Below are positions 7,668-15,967 of a DNA stretch of 26,542 nucleotides, one piece after another. The notes under the pieces were generated by a model. That model was not told the origin of the DNA. It ran no database searches and saw only the letters and a program-made list of their open reading frames with translations. Each line of letters starts with the position of its first letter. The stretch's first letter is position 1. Source of the stretch: Paulinella micropora (Eukaryota; Cercozoa; Imbricatea; Euglyphida); the NCBI GenBank assembly GCA_009731375.1, contig BJOX01000047.1:821504-848045 (forward strand). The letters are read 5' to 3'. The translations under genes were made by a program, and so were the position numbers.

Positions 7668-10600
7668 ATGAGTCAATATAAATCGCTCTTAGGCCTTAAC
7701 GAGCTAGCCGTTGATAGTCTAGATATAGCCAACCTTGATTTAACAAATACGAACATTATAGGCTTAAATACAGACAGGATACCAGAAGATGCTGACCCCA
7801 TAAATCTTTATTTTACCGATGGCCGATTTGACACACGACTGGCAACCAAATCAACAACAGACCTTAAAGAAGGTAAAAATTTATACTACACAGAGCAACG
7901 AGTGAGGGACAACGACGAGGTCAAAGCCTCAACTCAGCACCGCTCTAATACGAGTAATCCGCATCAAACCAGCCTTTATAATTTGATAGATACTAACATA
8001 TCCGCACCAACGGTCGGGCAATACTTAACATATAATGATGTGGATGGTAAATGGAGGAATACCACTATTGGTTCAATTGACACACTATCCGATGTAGTCA
8101 TAACCGCACCAATAGCCGCCAATAGTTATCTCACATATAATACGGTAAACTGGGTAAATAAAACCTTTCCGATAAATGTGGACGAAACGGGCAACATTAA
8201 TATGGGCGGATATTTGAACATAACAGGCGTAAATTTACCAAATACAAAAGATGTTGATGATTGGATATCAGAACACATAGCGAACAATGCGAAAGTGTCT
8301 GCGGATGGCTCAATTAATACACACAGCGATGTATTAATTACAGGCACACCCTCCGATAATCAACTGCTTATTTACAGCACAGGACAATGGAGAAATGTGG
8401 CATCGCCATTTCTGAGATTAGACGGCACAGCGACTATGACAGGAGGGCTAAATATGGGAGGTTTTAACATAACAAATGTGGGCACTGTTGATGGTATTGA
8501 TGTTTCATCCCTTGATACAGCCGTCGTTAAACTAACAGGAGACCAAACCATAGCAGGAAATAAAATATTTACTACTTATTTAGGAATAAAGGATTCAAAC
8601 CCATCAAATACAGGGAGGTTATTTTTCAATTATAACTATAATAGTGGTGCTATTTATTCGGCGGAGGCAGATGGGGCGACGGGTTATCCACTATCTATTG
8701 TAGGTTCTTCCATCGGTCTTTCTTCTACCACGGGCGGTGGAATAACATTGGCGAGTAATGTTTTAAATTTTAACAGCACAACGGTAATCAGCGGACTAAC
8801 CGCACCATTCTATGACGGCGATGCTTCAACGAAAGCATACACCGATACAAAACTGGCAAAGGACGGCACAACGGCTATGACGGGCAGTTTAAATATGGGC
8901 GGTTTTGCTATTACAAATGTTGGTAATGTTGATGGCATTGATGTTTTCACCCTTGACACTTCGGTTGTTAAATTAACAGGAGACCAAACCATAGCAGGGA
9001 ATAAAAAATTTACTTCAACAATAGAAGTGCGGGGTGCCACAGCTCCAACCGCTTTTGATGGTATCGGTATTGCCTTTGATACGGCGACAAATATAGGAGA
9101 GATTGTGGCACAAAAAATAGCAACCGCGGCCTATTATCCAATACAAATAACTGGGTCATATGTTGATTTATATGCGGGGGATAATGTAATCGCGACCGCA
9201 ACAGGCACTACATTATCTTTGAATAACAGAAAAATAACAAACTTAGCCACACCAACATTATCAACCGACGGAGCAACAAAAGGATATGCGGACACATTAG
9301 ACGGTCAAAATGTGAAACTAACAGGAAACCAAACCATAGCAGGAATTAAGACATTTAGCAGTGGGCTTGAAATAGTAGGAAATTCGTTAAATGCGACAAC
9401 AAAAGGAACATTCGTGGTCTTTAACTCCACAGCCAATATAGGAACTATCGGATGCCTTGATATGGGCACAGGTGTAAATTATAACTTTGAACTAAATGCG
9501 AAAAAAGTAAGTTTCGTTATTGATGGGGCGATAGTCGGTTGGGTAAATGCTTCGGGGCTAGATTGTAATAGTAGCAAAATAGCCAACCTCGGAACTCCGA
9601 CATTAGCGACGGACGGGGCGAATAAAACGTATGTAGATACATTGGACGGGCAAAATGTAAAACTAACAGGAGACCAAACAATAACGGGAATTAAAATATT
9701 TAATGGAAGTAGAAATGATGTAAGAGCACTGACCTTATTAAGCCAAGCCGATTTTAATAATGTAGATATCATTAATGGTGGAAACATTACATACAATGGG
9801 GCGAGGATATTGAACCAAAATGGCGGAGATATCTTTTTCAGTCAGACAACGGGTGATTATCAATCTTTCTTATATACTCTAAATACTGCTTCAAGCGGAA
9901 CCGCTAACCAACGAGGATATTTATTTACAAATGTGGCTTTTGATGTGGTAAAGGGTGCGGGACTTTATATTTCAAAACTTTTGGATAATAAAAGTGCTTC
10001 GTCCGATATCGTCCGTTTTAACAATGCGGGCGGTATGAAATTTTATGGTGCCTTGGATATGAACAGCAACAACATAACGAGTGGCGGAACAATAACAGGA
10101 ACAACAATAACAGGAACAGCCATATCAGCAAGTGATAAAATAACAACTTCATTAACTTCAAATATAAGCCGTCCAATAATCATAGGGAATACGACAAAAG
10201 GAGTAGGGGCGACAGGAGGTTTAGAATTATACGGAACGGCGAGCAATATCGGAGGGGCGCATTTACAAGCAATAACGACACAGGATATATATCCAACATT
10301 TCAATTATGGAACTGGACACACGACAATATCATTATCGCTTTTGATGCTTATCACGACGGCACGAACTGGAAATCAAGCCACAGCGGGTCAAACTTTTTA
10401 ATAAACAAAAATGGAAACAAACTCGCTTTTAACTATAAATCAGGAATAACCGCGGGAAGCAATATAACCTGGTCTGAGGCAATGAATATAAGCACAGCGG
10501 GCCTACTAACAGCAAATGCGGGGATTACATACACAGGAACACTAACAACGGCTTCGGCATCAACTAATGGAGCAAAAATAGCAATCCAAGGAACAACAGA

Positions 10601-11468
10601 CGGAGGGAATACACGTGGAATATTTATGTGGGAGACAGGAAATACAGACTGGGGGATTTATATGGCATCTTCTGGGGCGGGTAAATCGTTGAGTGGAGGA
10701 ACAGCACCAGTAGGATGGGGATTTAGTAGTCATGCTATAAGATTTAGAGCGGCTAATAGTTCAACCAATGGGTTTGTGTGGGAAAATGGTTCAAATAATG
10801 CTTTAATGTCGTTGCGAGGGAATGATGGTTTTTTAGCATGCTATGGTGGCTTTCAGACAGACAACAACATAACAATTAACAACTCTGCCGCTCAACTCTA
10901 TTTCACTGACGGCACGACAACTACGTGCGGTATAAGGTGGTCTGACGATAACCACTGCATATTTTGTAAGAGAAACACAAATGAAATGTATTTTAAGGAA
11001 TACGGCACTTGTTATTTCCAAACCACAGGAGCAAACACAAGAGCAACACTTACCAGCAGTGGTATTGTTAATACTTCGGACAGGCGACACAAAACCGACA
11101 TAAGAGATGTTGAATTCTGCGGTTTAGATTTTATCAATGCGCTCAAACCTAAGTGCTTCAAACTTAGAGAATCCAAAAGAGAGAACTGCGGTTTCATTGC
11201 TCAGGATATTGAAAAATTAGTTGAAAAAAAATTAATATGTTTTAATCCAGTTGAAGACCATAAAGTGTCAAAAGAAGACGGGACAACAGAAGAATTAAAA
11301 ACAATGAATTATTTTGATTTAATAGCCCCAATAGTTAAGGCAGTTCAAGAATTATCAGAAAAAGTAGTTAAATTAGAAAAAGAAAATAAAACTTTGCTTA
11401 ATATACTACAAGATTTAACCAACCAACTAGCAGAACTAAGAGCAGAAGTATTTACCAATGCCCCCTAG
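7668..11468 (+). CDS. Large fibre protein with C-terminal S74 intramolecular chaperone
   Basis: A 1266-aa beta-rich repetitive protein. The N-terminus has phage-tail-fibre-like units (YFTDGRFD, YYTEQRVR). The middle has recurring modules with LTGDQTIAGNK-type cores encoded at about 8529, 8970, 9315 and 9660. The spacings are 441, 345 and 345 bp, all in frame. The C-terminus is a peptidase S74/chaperone-of-endosialidase domain. Ser1137 and Lys1142 lie in SDRRHK with the Ser-Lys spacing of the self-cleaving dyad, followed by GFIAQDIE and a final coiled coil. Known S74 domains trimerise a fibre and then cleave themselves off, releasing here about 130 residues. The likely role is a trimeric virion spike for host attachment. 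Its stop overlaps the next start by 11 nt. Confidence 0.9.
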   Translation: MSQYKSLLGLNELAVDSLDIANLDLTNTNIIGLNTDRIPEDADPINLYFTDGRFDTRLATKSTTDLKEGKNLYYTEQRVRDNDEVKASTQHRSNTSNPHQTSLYNLIDTNISAPTVGQYLTYNDVDGKWRNTTIGSIDTLSDVVITAPIAANSYLTYNTVNWVNKTFPINVDETGNINMGGYLNITGVNLPNTKDVDDWISEHIANNAKVSADGSINTHSDVLITGTPSDNQLLIYSTGQWRNVASPFLRLDGTATMTGGLNMGGFNITNVGTVDGIDVSSLDTAVVKLTGDQTIAGNKIFTTYLGIKDSNPSNTGRLFFNYNYNSGAIYSAEADGATGYPLSIVGSSIGLSSTTGGGITLASNVLNFNSTTVISGLTAPFYDGDASTKAYTDTKLAKDGTTAMTGSLNMGGFAITNVGNVDGIDVFTLDTSVVKLTGDQTIAGNKKFTSTIEVRGATAPTAFDGIGIAFDTATNIGEIVAQKIATAAYYPIQITGSYVDLYAGDNVIATATGTTLSLNNRKITNLATPTLSTDGATKGYADTLDGQNVKLTGNQTIAGIKTFSSGLEIVGNSLNATTKGTFVVFNSTANIGTIGCLDMGTGVNYNFELNAKKVSFVIDGAIVGWVNASGLDCNSSKIANLGTPTLATDGANKTYVDTLDGQNVKLTGDQTITGIKIFNGSRNDVRALTLLSQADFNNVDIINGGNITYNGARILNQNGGDIFFSQTTGDYQSFLYTLNTASSGTANQRGYLFTNVAFDVVKGAGLYISKLLDNKSASSDIVRFNNAGGMKFYGALDMNSNNITSGGTITGTTITGTAISASDKITTSLTSNISRPIIIGNTTKGVGATGGLELYGTASNIGGAHLQAITTQDIYPTFQLWNWTHDNIIIAFDAYHDGTNWKSSHSGSNFLINKNGNKLAFNYKSGITAGSNITWSEAMNISTAGLLTANAGITYTGTLTTASASTNGAKIAIQGTTDGGNTRGIFMWETGNTDWGIYMASSGAGKSLSGGTAPVGWGFSSHAIRFRAANSSTNGFVWENGSNNALMSLRGNDGFLACYGGFQTDNNITINNSAAQLYFTDGTTTTCGIRWSDDNHCIFCKRNTNEMYFKEYGTCYFQTTGANTRATLTSSGIVNTSDRRHKTDIRDVEFCGLDFINALKPKCFKLRESKRENCGFIAQDIEKLVEKKLICFNPVEDHKVSKEDGTTEELKTMNYFDLIAPIVKAVQELSEKVVKLEKENKTLLNILQDLTNQLAELRAEVFTNAP
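8529..9692 (+). repeat. In-frame fibre modules, four copies of a conserved core
   Basis: aaactaacaggagaccaaac-like cores occur at 8529, 8970, 9315 and 9660, separated by 441, 345 and 345 bp. The two 345-bp (115-codon) steps also share an upstream block encoding DTLDGQNVKLTG. Copies 1 and 2 share the block encoding VDGIDV and LNMGGF. These look like duplicated shaft modules. Confidence 0.85.
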
Positions 11469-11805
11469 ATTACACCCACCACCAGTCATTGAGTTAGCAG
11501 ATGGCGAGATGACCCCAGAGTTAAAGAACCGTGTGCTTGATGTCCAAATTAAGCAGGAAGAAAAAAAATTAGACCACGAATACGAGGACAGCTGGGATTG
11601 CTGTTTGACAAAGCGAAAAACTGACAGCCGTCTTATTAAATACTTATTTCAAATGGGTATCATTATCGCGATTATAACCCTTTGTATCGTGAGGCTGTCT
11701 GAAAAGAACTTGCCGTGCGAGGTTGCGAACACTTATGTAGGCATCTTAACCTTGCTTATTGGGATATGCCTTCCTTCCCCAAGTTCTGGTGGTGGTAAAA
11801 AGTAA
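11458..11805 (+). CDS. Small two-helix membrane protein
   Basis: A 115-aa protein begins at ATG 11458, inside the last codons of the fibre gene (11-nt overlap, different frame), so the two are probably translated from linked transcripts. A charged N-terminal half of about 60 residues is followed by two hydrophobic segments, about residues 62-80 (MGIIIAIITLCIV) and 92-105 (YVGILTLLIGICLP). A Pro-Ser-Gly-Lys tail ends the protein. There is no cleavable signal peptide, so it is predicted to be an integral membrane protein with a long cytoplasmic or interior N-terminus. The family is not recognised. Its place in the virion gene block suggests a membrane or virion-associated role. Confidence 0.78.
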   Translation: MPPRLHPPPVIELADGEMTPELKNRVLDVQIKQEEKKLDHEYEDSWDCCLTKRKTDSRLIKYLFQMGIIIAIITLCIVRLSEKNLPCEVANTYVGILTLLIGICLPSPSSGGGKK

Positions 11806-11819
11806 ATTAAAAAAATAAA

Positions 11820-12059
11820 ATGAATGATATAACAATGAAGTATTGTCAATCTTGTAAATTATTTTATCCGCCTAAATTCTTTATAAGCAAAAAATGGAAG
11901 TTATGTAAGGAATGTGATACCTGTCGCAAAAAAAAGAATGTTAATAATGTGATATGTGTTCATATGAATAAGCAGAAATATTGTTTGTTGTGTATAACGG
12001 CAGAAAATAAACCAGAAAAAATATCTTATTCTGAACCGTGGGCTGAGTGGTTGGATTAA
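11820..12059 (+). CDS. Small Cys-rich putative zinc-binding protein
   Basis: A 79-aa protein. Visible metal-ligand pattern: CQSC near residue 9, then CKECDTC near residue 33, then CVHMNKQKYCLLC near residue 50. The order C-x2-C, C-x2-C-x2-C, C-x-H...C-x2-C suggests two small zinc knots. Similar short C-H...C-x2-C units are, from memory, common in hypothetical proteins of giant viruses. It lies 14 bp after the membrane-protein gene and ends tail-to-tail with the secreted protein gene, sharing TTAA. A nucleic-acid or protein-binding role is possible but not shown. Confidence 0.7.
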   Translation: MNDITMKYCQSCKLFYPPKFFISKKWKLCKECDTCRKKKNVNNVICVHMNKQKYCLLCITAENKPEKISYSEPWAEWLD

Positions 12060-12298
12060 ATATCATTACATTCATATAGATAGACTTTATACCAAGAAGC
12101 ATCATTTGAGCAGATTAGCGGAATAGCTTCATCAAAACTCACACACCAATCACTAAAAGGCTTATACACACATCCTTTTTGAATACACCACACACAACTT
12201 TCATTTTTTTTGACACTGACCCGTGAATAGAAATCACAAGCGGTCCGAGCAGAAATATTAATTAATAAAAAGTTTATAAGCAGCAATATAGAGGGCAT
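12056..12298 (-). CDS. Secreted small Cys-rich PSI-like protein
   Basis: An 80-aa protein from ATG 12298. A GTG codon one step upstream extends the frame but is an unlikely eukaryotic start. The N-terminus MPSILLLINFLLINISARTA is a clear signal peptide, probably cleaved near Ala/Cys at about 20-21. The mature part has six or more cysteines with a CVWCIQKGC core followed by WC, resembling the C-x2-C...C...C pattern of plexin-semaphorin-integrin (PSI) repeats. The resemblance is weak and unverified. It is the only minus-strand gene in the virion block. Its stop overlaps that of the neighbouring Cys-rich gene within TTAA, and its start is 4 bp from the divergent next gene. A role at the infected cell surface is inferred. 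Confidence 0.65.
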   Translation of the reverse strand: MPSILLLINFLLINISARTACDFYSRVSVKKNESCVWCIQKGCVYKPFSDWCVSFDEAIPLICSNDASWYKVYLYECNDI

Positions 12299-12302
12299 CA
12301 CA

Positions 12303-12674
12303 ATGACAGACTATAAATACCAAAAGATTATTTTTCTCAGTAATGATTTTCCAGGCGGGGTCAATGGAAGTAAGACATTTGACAAAAACATTCAAATGAA
12401 CTTTACCCCAACCAGAATGAATGTTAAGTTTATCCACTATTATAATGACTTGACTGAAACGAAAACGAAAATCCTTTATATGGACCGTATTGGAATTATT
12501 GGCACATTCGCAGACAGCACCACCGCAAACATTTCAAATCTAAGCTACAATTTGGGAATTATTAATTGGACCGACGGGCAATATTCGTTTAGGGTATTGA
12601 AAACAGACAGCGGTAATATTGAGACCGACCAACTAGCTGGAAGAATTGTTATTTGTTTAGAATTTTTGGGTTGA
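12303..12674 (+). CDS. Small beta-rich protein, unknown
   Basis: A 123-aa protein begins at ATG 12303. Its composition (alternating hydrophobic residues, many Thr, Asn, Ile and Tyr, few long helices) suggests a beta-sandwich. There is no signal peptide, membrane helix, cysteine cluster or catalytic motif. It sits directly before the packaging ATPase (16 bp gap) in the block of virion genes, so a minor structural role is the simplest guess. I do not recognise the family. Confidence 0.7.
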   Translation: MTDYKYQKIIFLSNDFPGGVNGSKTFDKNIQMNFTPTRMNVKFIHYYNDLTETKTKILYMDRIGIIGTFADSTTANISNLSYNLGIINWTDGQYSFRVLKTDSGNIETDQLAGRIVICLEFLG

Positions 12675-12675
12675 T

Positions 12676-12685
12676 AAAAATATAG
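12676..12685 (+). promoter_or_regulatory. ATATA box of the ATPase gene
   Basis: aaaaatatag ends 5 bp before ATG 12691, in the gap after the preceding gene. Confidence 0.4.
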
Positions 12686-12690
12686 TAGCG

Positions 12691-13499
12691 ATGGAAAAAA
12701 TTAACGATATACGAGTTAGACCAGTCAGACAAAACGGAGATGGAGACAAGTTGGCAAAAGGACATAAGTTGTTTGATGAGGCGTTCGCTAACATATTTCT
12801 TCTCGCTCGTAAAAAGAGTGGGAAGACGACCACACTGTTTGAAATCCTGAAAAGGACGGCCCACAAAAAGACCCGCATTGTTATTATTGCCAGCACGATA
12901 CATAAGGACCACATTTACAAAGAAATGGTTAAGCACTTCAAAAAGAAGGGAAACCCGATGGCGATATACACATATTTGAAAACAACTATGAGTTAGACAA
13001 GCTGAATAAACCCGATGAAGAGCAAGAAGGCGACATCATTCAAGACGGTAAAGAGGAAGTAGAAAAGCCAAAATTTTTATACTTTGGAAAAGAGGACGAA
13101 AAGAAGAAGCAGGAGGGAGGCGAAAAAGCGGAGAGGCAGTCTAAGTATCAAACTCCCGAAGTCGTGTTTGTTCTTGATGACCTAGGCTCAGGCTTGAGGG
13201 ATAAATCAGTGAGCGACCTGTTAAAGAAAAATAGACACTACAAGTCAAAGGTGATTATGAGTTCGCAATACCTACAAGACCTTAGACCTGAGGCGATAAA
13301 ACAATTAGACTACATTTTAATCTTTCCAGGTCAAAGTGTGGATAAAATGGAACTTGTATATAAACATTTAGACCTTGGATATGAGTTTGATTACTTCCTA
13401 AACAGATATCACGAAGCGACGAAGGAAAGATTTAACTTTTTGTATGTGGATGCGGTGTCTGATGATTTACGAAAGAACTTCAATATTCGTTTTAAGTAA
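12691..13499 (+). CDS. ATP: DNA-packaging ATPase (A32/FtsK-HerA type), in two frames joined by a -1 shift
   Basis: Genome-packaging motor ATPase. The first frame (12691-12996) has a P-loop, KKSGKTT, at residues 41-47 after the strand NIFLLAR, and stops at TAG 12994. The -1 frame continues with no break from 12954 to the stop at 13499. It has a charged Glu/Lys/Asp-rich insert (about 13005-13145), Walker B VVFVLDD (13161-13181), and the conserved MSSQYLQDL strand-loop typical of A32-like ATPases. Total coding length, about 269 codons, suits the family. The frame change must lie between a -1-frame stop at 12930 and the zero-frame stop, and G GGA AAC (12948-12954) is exactly in phase there. A GTG at 13164 could start only a truncated, P-loop-less product. 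Error or mutation remain possible. Confidence 0.9.
12948..12954 (+). promoter_or_regulatory. Putative -1 frameshift site G GGA AAC in ATPase
   Basis: Zero-frame codons read aaG GGA AAC, the same heptamer used for gag-pro frameshifting in Mason-Pfizer-type retroviruses (known from the literature). A one-base slip makes ccc at 12954 the next codon and opens the frame with Walker B. There is no homopolymer longer than three bases in the heptamer, so a simple homopolymer error is less likely. Confidence 0.62.
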
Positions 13500-13524
13500 T
13501 TTTATTATTTATTTTTTTTAGAAC

Positions 13525-13533
13525 TATATATAG
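13525..13533 (+). promoter_or_regulatory. TATATATAG box of the pX-like gene
   Basis: tatatatag directly abuts ATG 13534 and is preceded by a T-rich run (atttttttta). It is the clearest example of the T-run plus ATATA arrangement. Confidence 0.5.
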
Positions 13534-13845
13534 ATGCCATCATCACCAGTGATTATTTCACAACCAGCAGGATACAATATCGGATACAATCCAAGCCCAG
13601 TCAAAATGCCACAAGCGGGAGGTAAGAAGAAAGGAAAAAAGAAACAAACAGGAGGCAAAGTCAACTGGAAAAAAGTCGGACAAGCCATATTGGATGCTAA
13701 TAGGTTTATCAAGAAGAACCAATTGATTTCAAGGGGTGCTACTTTTCTGAGCGATGTCGGAGTGCCTTATGCGGACCGTGTAGCGAGGGCTGCGGCGAAG
13801 CAAGGATATGGAAAGCAACGAGGCGGAGCGGTCAAATTTCGTTAG
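13534..13845 (+). CDS. Basic pX/pVI-like virion peptide with GYG motif
   Basis: A 103-aa, strongly basic protein. The N-terminus is Pro/Gly-rich, a Lys/Gly block sits at about residues 30-42, and a helical region (KNQLISRGATFLSDVGVPYA) leads into AAKQGYGKQRGGAVKFR. The pattern of Lys-rich start, LISRGA helix, hydrophobic helix and terminal GYG-RGG is shared by small core or cement proteins in Polintons, adintoviruses and virophages (family knowledge from memory). The likely role is a DNA-condensing or capsid-lining minor virion protein, possibly a substrate of the protease encoded next. The TATATATAG box abuts the start codon, and 34 bp separate it from the ATPase stop. Confidence 0.75.
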   Translation: MPSSPVIISQPAGYNIGYNPSPVKMPQAGGKKKGKKKQTGGKVNWKKVGQAILDANRFIKKNQLISRGATFLSDVGVPYADRVARAAAKQGYGKQRGGAVKFR

Positions 13846-13892
13846 GCGAAGTCTCTGCGAATGTAAAATCTTATATTAATTTTTTTTACTCA

Positions 13893-13900
13893 ATATAATA
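13893..13900 (+). promoter_or_regulatory. ATATAATA box of the protease-fusion gene
   Basis: atataata ends 6 bp before ATG 13907 and follows ttttttta. Confidence 0.42.
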
Positions 13901-13906
13901 GTAGTA

Positions 13907-15904
13907 ATGCGAAGTAAGCCGAAGAAGAAACTTAAACAACGACCTCCGAGGATATACAGAGCCAAAGATGGCCGACCATATATCAAAGTAAAAGGCAAGC
14001 GAGCATATCTCAACTTTGGAAAGAAAACGAATGAACTTTCCACACTTCAAATCGTTAAACTATTTTTGAAATATATGAACAAACCCAAACGGCGGGGTAA
14101 AGCACGCGAGAAAGTAATTAAGTCCGAATTCAACCGTCTTGAATACGAGAACCGCAATCAGATACAAGACAACCTACAAAAAAAATATGAACTAATACAC
14201 GAGCAGGAAGAAAAGGAAAAGAAGTTAAGAGAACAGGCAGAAGATGAGAAGAAAAGAAGAGAAAGGAAGGAGAATGCTGAAATTAAAGAAAGACAAGAAG
14301 AATTAATTAGGGAGGCGAAAAGAGAGCAAAAACTTATAGAGGATGTAAAATTTGAACAAGATAGAAAAAACAATTTGATGTTATTACCACCGCCACAGTT
14401 TCACCCTCAATACATACAAGCACCACCACAAGCACCACCCCAAGCACCACAGGGACCGCCACAAGCACCACCACAAGCACCACCCCAAGCACCACAGGGA
14501 CCACCACAAGCACCACCACAAGCACCAGAAGAAAAAGGGATGCCGTTGAAAACAAAAGAAGAGAGAAAGGCTGAAAAGGAATTAAAAGAAAAATATATTG
14601 AATTAATGAAGGAAGCTGGATTTAAAAAGAAATTTATTAATAGCTTGACTAAAACAGAATTTGACAAACTTGGTAAAGGAATAGAGCAAGCAATAGCCAG
14701 CGCCCAATCAGCAGAAGAGCAGAAAGAACTGGCGGAACAATACAAAAAAGAATTAGAACAAGAAAAAAAGCCTGCGGAAGCCACAGCGAAATACTTTGAA
14801 ATTAGAGATAAAGTAACACACATTTCAAGTGGATTAAGAAATAACAAGTATCCAAAATTAAAAATACACGAAGTTTTAGGCCCTGCTTTGGAAGCGAAAA
14901 TGATAGCCGAAGGCAAACAACCGCCAAAAAAAGTTAAAGGAAAACACACGACTGCTGGTATGGCAAAAGTTATAGTAGATGAAGGTATTGATTTAGGAAT
15001 AGACCAGGATGAAATGAGAAAGAAACTCGCCGATTATTTGGGAATAAACCAAGAGGGGGCTGGGGCAAAAACGATTGAGAAATTAATCCACAAACTTTTG
15101 ACGATATCAACAATTAAGAAATATTTAAAGAAGGGCAAATACAGGAAAAAAATGAAGAAGAAGGACTATGTAAGTAGCTTAGTAACTGAAATGAGAATTG
15201 ACCCAAATATTAAAAATCAAGTTTCAAATCATCTCGGAATTGAATTACCAGAAAATATGCCAGAAGTTCAACCGCCAACCCCCACCACGGATGTAGAGGA
15301 AGTTCAACCGCAAAATGAGGCAGTAACAGAGGCAGTAGAAGCAGGGGCAAGCCCCAGCACCCCCGAGGTAGATGAGCAAGATGTAAATCCAGGGGTTGTA
15401 GGGGGAGGAGGCCCCTACCGCGGGCTAATGACGGACGAAATAGACAATATTATGAAATATGATTGGTATTTGGGGACCGTGGCTAGCGACGAAATAAACA
15501 AACTGAAACCAGAAAAAAGAAAGAAGTATGGATTTATTATGAACTTAGATAAGTCTAGCCAACCTGGCTCACATTGGATTGCTGTTTGGATTGACCTAAT
15601 TAAAGACGACTCTATTCAAATCTACGACCCGCTCGCACTGTATAAGCCGACTGAGCTATTTCTACACCAAATGAAACAGCTTATTGACAAGAGTAAGCCG
15701 AGCACATATCTGCTTATGAAGGTTAATCAGGTTAAAAACCAAAGCGACACGAGCACAACCTGCGGGTGGCATAGTATTAGGTTTCTTAAAGAAAGAGCAA
15801 AAGGTAATAGGTTTAAATTTGCCAGCGGTTGGACGGACTTAAAAGAAAAAGAAGCTGAGGAGTTGAAAACACAGAACGGGTATGGTTTTGACACATATAT
15901 TTGA
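13907..15904 (+). CDS. PRO: Large fusion protein with C-terminal adenain-like cysteine protease
   Basis: A 665-aa multidomain protein. Residues 1-70 are basic with RIYRAKDGRPYIKVKGKRAY, a motif I associate with virophage and Polinton-like proteins. About 75-150 is a Lys/Glu coiled coil. About 170-207 is a Pro-Gln-Ala repeat (15-residue units). About 210-500 is a charged helical region. About 510-665 is a Ulp1/adenain-fold protease with His556 (GSHWIAVW), Asp574 (IYDPLA), Gln612 and Cys619 (TTCGWHS). The Gln sits 7 residues before Cys, as in adenovirus protease. It would mature virion proteins. The long N-terminal extension could anchor the enzyme to DNA or capsid and could be self-processed, which is inferred. 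No frameshift or missing catalytic residue is seen. Confidence 0.9.
   Translation: MRSKPKKKLKQRPPRIYRAKDGRPYIKVKGKRAYLNFGKKTNELSTLQIVKLFLKYMNKPKRRGKAREKVIKSEFNRLEYENRNQIQDNLQKKYELIHEQEEKEKKLREQAEDEKKRRERKENAEIKERQEELIREAKREQKLIEDVKFEQDRKNNLMLLPPPQFHPQYIQAPPQAPPQAPQGPPQAPPQAPPQAPQGPPQAPPQAPEEKGMPLKTKEERKAEKELKEKYIELMKEAGFKKKFINSLTKTEFDKLGKGIEQAIASAQSAEEQKELAEQYKKELEQEKKPAEATAKYFEIRDKVTHISSGLRNNKYPKLKIHEVLGPALEAKMIAEGKQPPKKVKGKHTTAGMAKVIVDEGIDLGIDQDEMRKKLADYLGINQEGAGAKTIEKLIHKLLTISTIKKYLKKGKYRKKMKKKDYVSSLVTEMRIDPNIKNQVSNHLGIELPENMPEVQPPTPTTDVEEVQPQNEAVTEAVEAGASPSTPEVDEQDVNPGVVGGGGPYRGLMTDEIDNIMKYDWYLGTVASDEINKLKPEKRKKYGFIMNLDKSSQPGSHWIAVWIDLIKDDSIQIYDPLALYKPTELFLHQMKQLIDKSKPSTYLLMKVNQVKNQSDTSTTCGWHSIRFLKERAKGNRFKFASGWTDLKEKEAEELKTQNGYGFDTYI
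14418..14529 (+). repeat. 45-bp in-frame Pro-Gln-Ala repeat in the protease fusion
   Basis: Units of caagcaccaccacaagcacc type with an agggacc marker at 14451 and 14496 (45-bp period) encode 15-residue QAPPQAPPQAPQGPP repeats. It looks like a flexible linker between coiled coil and helical region. Confidence 0.85.
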
Positions 15905-15953
15905 GGTAATTATCGACTACATCGATAGATGTAAAACAAAAAATATATTTTTC

Positions 15954-15962
15954 ATTATATAG
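15954..15962 (+). promoter_or_regulatory. ATTATATAG box of the penton gene
   Basis: attatatag ends 5 bp before ATG 15968, after the T-run tatttttc. Confidence 0.45.
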
Positions 15963-15967
15963 GTGCG

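Noticed and set aside
7602-7676. 25-codon upstream extension of the charged protein
   Set aside because: It would overlap the start of the divergent fibre gene and remove the promoter gap. The internal ATG at 7601 has a box upstream.
13164-13499. A separate gene starting at GTG 13164
   Set aside because: GTG starts are not expected in a eukaryotic setting, and the frame is open upstream to the slip site with coding content, so this is the second half of the ATPase.
14158-14949. Minus-strand frames opposite the protease fusion, one Gly/Ala-rich
   Set aside because: They are antisense shadows of the coiled coil and of the Pro-Gln-Ala repeat.
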